Positions 62,865-64,000 of a stretch of 64,000 nt of DNA are shown piece after piece. Position 1 is the stretch's first letter; each line of letters starts with the position of its first letter. The translations under genes were made by a program, and so were the position numbers. The notes beneath the pieces were generated by a model. It ran no database searches. It was not told the DNA's origin and was given only the letters and a program-made list of their open reading frames with translations. The stretch lies in the NCBI GenBank assembly GCA_021773395.1, contig JAJFKB010000002.1:577050-641049 (forward strand). Direction: 5' to 3'. Source of the stretch: Gammaproteobacteria bacterium. GTDB lineage: Bacteria; Pseudomonadota; Gammaproteobacteria; Pseudomonadales; IMCC2047.

Positions 62865-63731
62865 CTACCGATTTTCGGCAAGTTGAGCCTTATAGGCTTG
62901 GAAACATTTGGCGACAGTGTACCACATAGAACCAATATTTCCGTCACCGACCGGTTTATCATTGAGCTCAATCACCGGCACAATTTCCCGGGTAGAGCTG
63001 GTCACCCAGATTTCATCAGCTGCAGCCAGTTCTGCTTCGCTGATCGCCTTTTCCTGACATTGAAAGTCTCCCTGCACTGCAAGCTCTACGATCAGGTCCC
63101 GAGTAATACCTCCCAAAATCAGATTATCCTTGGGTGGTGTTTGCAGAAGGCCATTTTTGACTATAAAAACATTAGACGCTGCCGCCTCTGTTACATAGCC
63201 ATCGCGAATCAACAACACATCTTCAGCACCCTGGTCCAGCGCTTGCTGCTTAAGCAGTATATTGGGTAACAAACAAACACTTTTAATATAGCAGCGTGTC
63301 CAACGGTTATCCGGCAAAGTTATCGCTCGTATACCTGTTACCGAATCCAAATCAACGCTAATACATACAGGTGTGGCCATCACGAAAAGTGTGGGCTCTA
63401 TATCTGCCGGGCAAATATGATCACGTTTTTCGGCAACACCTCGAGTCACTTGCACATAAATTGATAACTCTTTTGCTTGTGGTGCATTGTGAGCGACGAC
63501 TTGTTCAAACAGCATCCCCCAGCTTTGTTCGGTCTTATACAACCGTATATTGGTTGCATCAAGACTGCGCTGCAAACGTTGAACATGCTCCTTTAATCTA
63601 AATACTTTCCCCTGATAAACCGGTATCACTTCATAAACACCGTCGCCAAACAAAAACCCTCGATCCAAAACCGAGACTTTCGCCTGCTGCAAAGGCATAA
63701 ATTCTCCATTAAGATAAACAACAGGTGTCAT
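62865..63731 (-). CDS. dat: D-amino acid aminotransferase
   Basis: PLP enzyme of fold type IV (BCAT/D-AAT family), 288 residues, that interconverts D-alanine, D-glutamate and 2-oxo acids. YLNGEFMPLQQAKVSVLDRGFLFGDGVYE, the PLP lysine in RCYIKSVCLLPNILLKQQA, VTEAAASNVFIVKNG and LILGGITRDLIVELA match. It lies between dacA and ybeD, a common pseudomonad order, so it may supply D-amino acids for peptidoglycan. Confidence 0.92.
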   Translation of the reverse strand: MTPVVYLNGEFMPLQQAKVSVLDRGFLFGDGVYEVIPVYQGKVFRLKEHVQRLQRSLDATNIRLYKTEQSWGMLFEQVVAHNAPQAKELSIYVQVTRGVAEKRDHICPADIEPTLFVMATPVCISVDLDSVTGIRAITLPDNRWTRCYIKSVCLLPNILLKQQALDQGAEDVLLIRDGYVTEAAASNVFIVKNGLLQTPPKDNLILGGITRDLIVELAVQGDFQCQEKAISEAELAAADEIWVTSSTREIVPVIELNDKPVGDGNIGSMWYTVAKCFQAYKAQLAENR

Positions 63732-63740
63732 AGCATAAAC

Positions 63741-64000
63741 CTAGGCAATCAGCTCAACGAAAAACTGTACGATACTATCCCAAATTCTCTTAAACAGGCT
63801 CCCCTGCTCGACGGATTCAAGGGCAACCAAAGGTACTGTAGCAATAAGCTGATCATCCAATCTTACAGTCACCTCTCCATATTGGTTGCCTTTAGTTACC
63901 GGCGCTTCTATCACGCTGTCCACATCTACGCTCGCTGATAACGCGCTATGCTGCCCACGCGGTATCGTGACATAAAGATCCTCTACGATACCCAGCGCTA
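63741..64000 (-). CDS. dacA: D-alanyl-D-alanine carboxypeptidase (PBP5/DacA), C-terminal part only
   Basis: The minus-strand frame is open to the window edge, so only the last 86 or so residues are seen. They are the C-terminal beta domain of PBP5-type carboxypeptidases (VEDLYVTIPRGQHSALSASV, YGEVTVRLDDQLIATVPLVA) and the final amphipathic helix SLFKRIWDSIVQFFVELIA that lies in the inner-membrane surface. Followed by dat 9 bases downstream. Confidence 0.92.
   Translation of the reverse strand, partial: ALGIVEDLYVTIPRGQHSALSASVDVDSVIEAPVTKGNQYGEVTVRLDDQLIATVPLVALESVEQGSLFKRIWDSIVQFFVELIA

Overview
The window is chromosomal DNA of a gammaproteobacterium, probably a marine relative of the Cellvibrionales/Pseudomonadales. 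This rests on gene content and order: lpoA-yraN-diaA-dolP, sspB-sspA-pet-rpsI-rplM-zapE, prmC-prfA-hemA, TPR protein-lolB-ispE-tRNA-prs-rplY-pth-ychF-tRNA and dacA-dat-ybeD-lipB-lipA are all runs typical of Pseudomonas-like genomes. The genus cannot be fixed from the sequence alone. Genes are dense, with many ATGA/GTGA overlaps, and base composition is moderate.

Layout. 1-3316: envelope and replication-control genes (lpoA partial, yraN, diaA, dolP). 3421-9722, minus strand: sspB/sspA, a cytochrome bc1 operon in which cytochrome b and c1 are one 669-residue chain, ribosomal proteins S9/L13 with a clear promoter, and zapE. 9825-13440: a glycine-zipper protein, a PepSY-like protein with a PhoPQ-type two-component system, and an unknown gene. 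13616-17744, minus strand: moeB, prmC (tail encoded by an 18-bp minisatellite), prfA, hemA. 18213-21992: a complete TRAP transporter with a TatT lipoprotein, placed between hemA and the TPR-lolB-ispE block. 22097-29412: outer-membrane lipoprotein, isoprenoid and translation genes with two tRNAs; a strongly folded element carrying a copy of the tRNA-Gln 3' end lies between tRNA-Gln and prs.

29.4-37.5 kb, just after tRNA-Met, looks accessory: VapBC toxin-antitoxin with its operator, IS21-like end repeats, a TrhA-type membrane protein, an HNH nuclease, MtfA, two opposed IS3 remnants, and then a two-gene operon of an isoaspartate-methyltransferase/GspE fusion ATPase and an orphan MoxR-type AAA+ ATPase. 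37751-43160: an unusual isocitrate dehydrogenase with an internal duplication, a small membrane protein, a flavoprotein and hemN. 43588-49898: a metal-uptake block with a Fur-like box, a His-rich ZnuD-like receptor, an OprC/NosA-like receptor with a CxxxM copper motif and a cytochrome b561. 49991-55202: TetR-MFP-RND efflux operon. 55834-57940: a cytidylyltransferase-like gene beside a TPR-Fic protein. 58167-64000: AraC regulator, OmpA-family protein and the lipoate/dat/dacA block.

The best candidates for undescribed biology are the methyltransferase-GspE/MoxR pair (34110-37510), the nucleotidyltransferase/TPR-Fic pair (55834-57940) and the multi-hairpin element after tRNA-Gln (25466-25596). 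All functional statements are homology calls made by eye; no database search was run.
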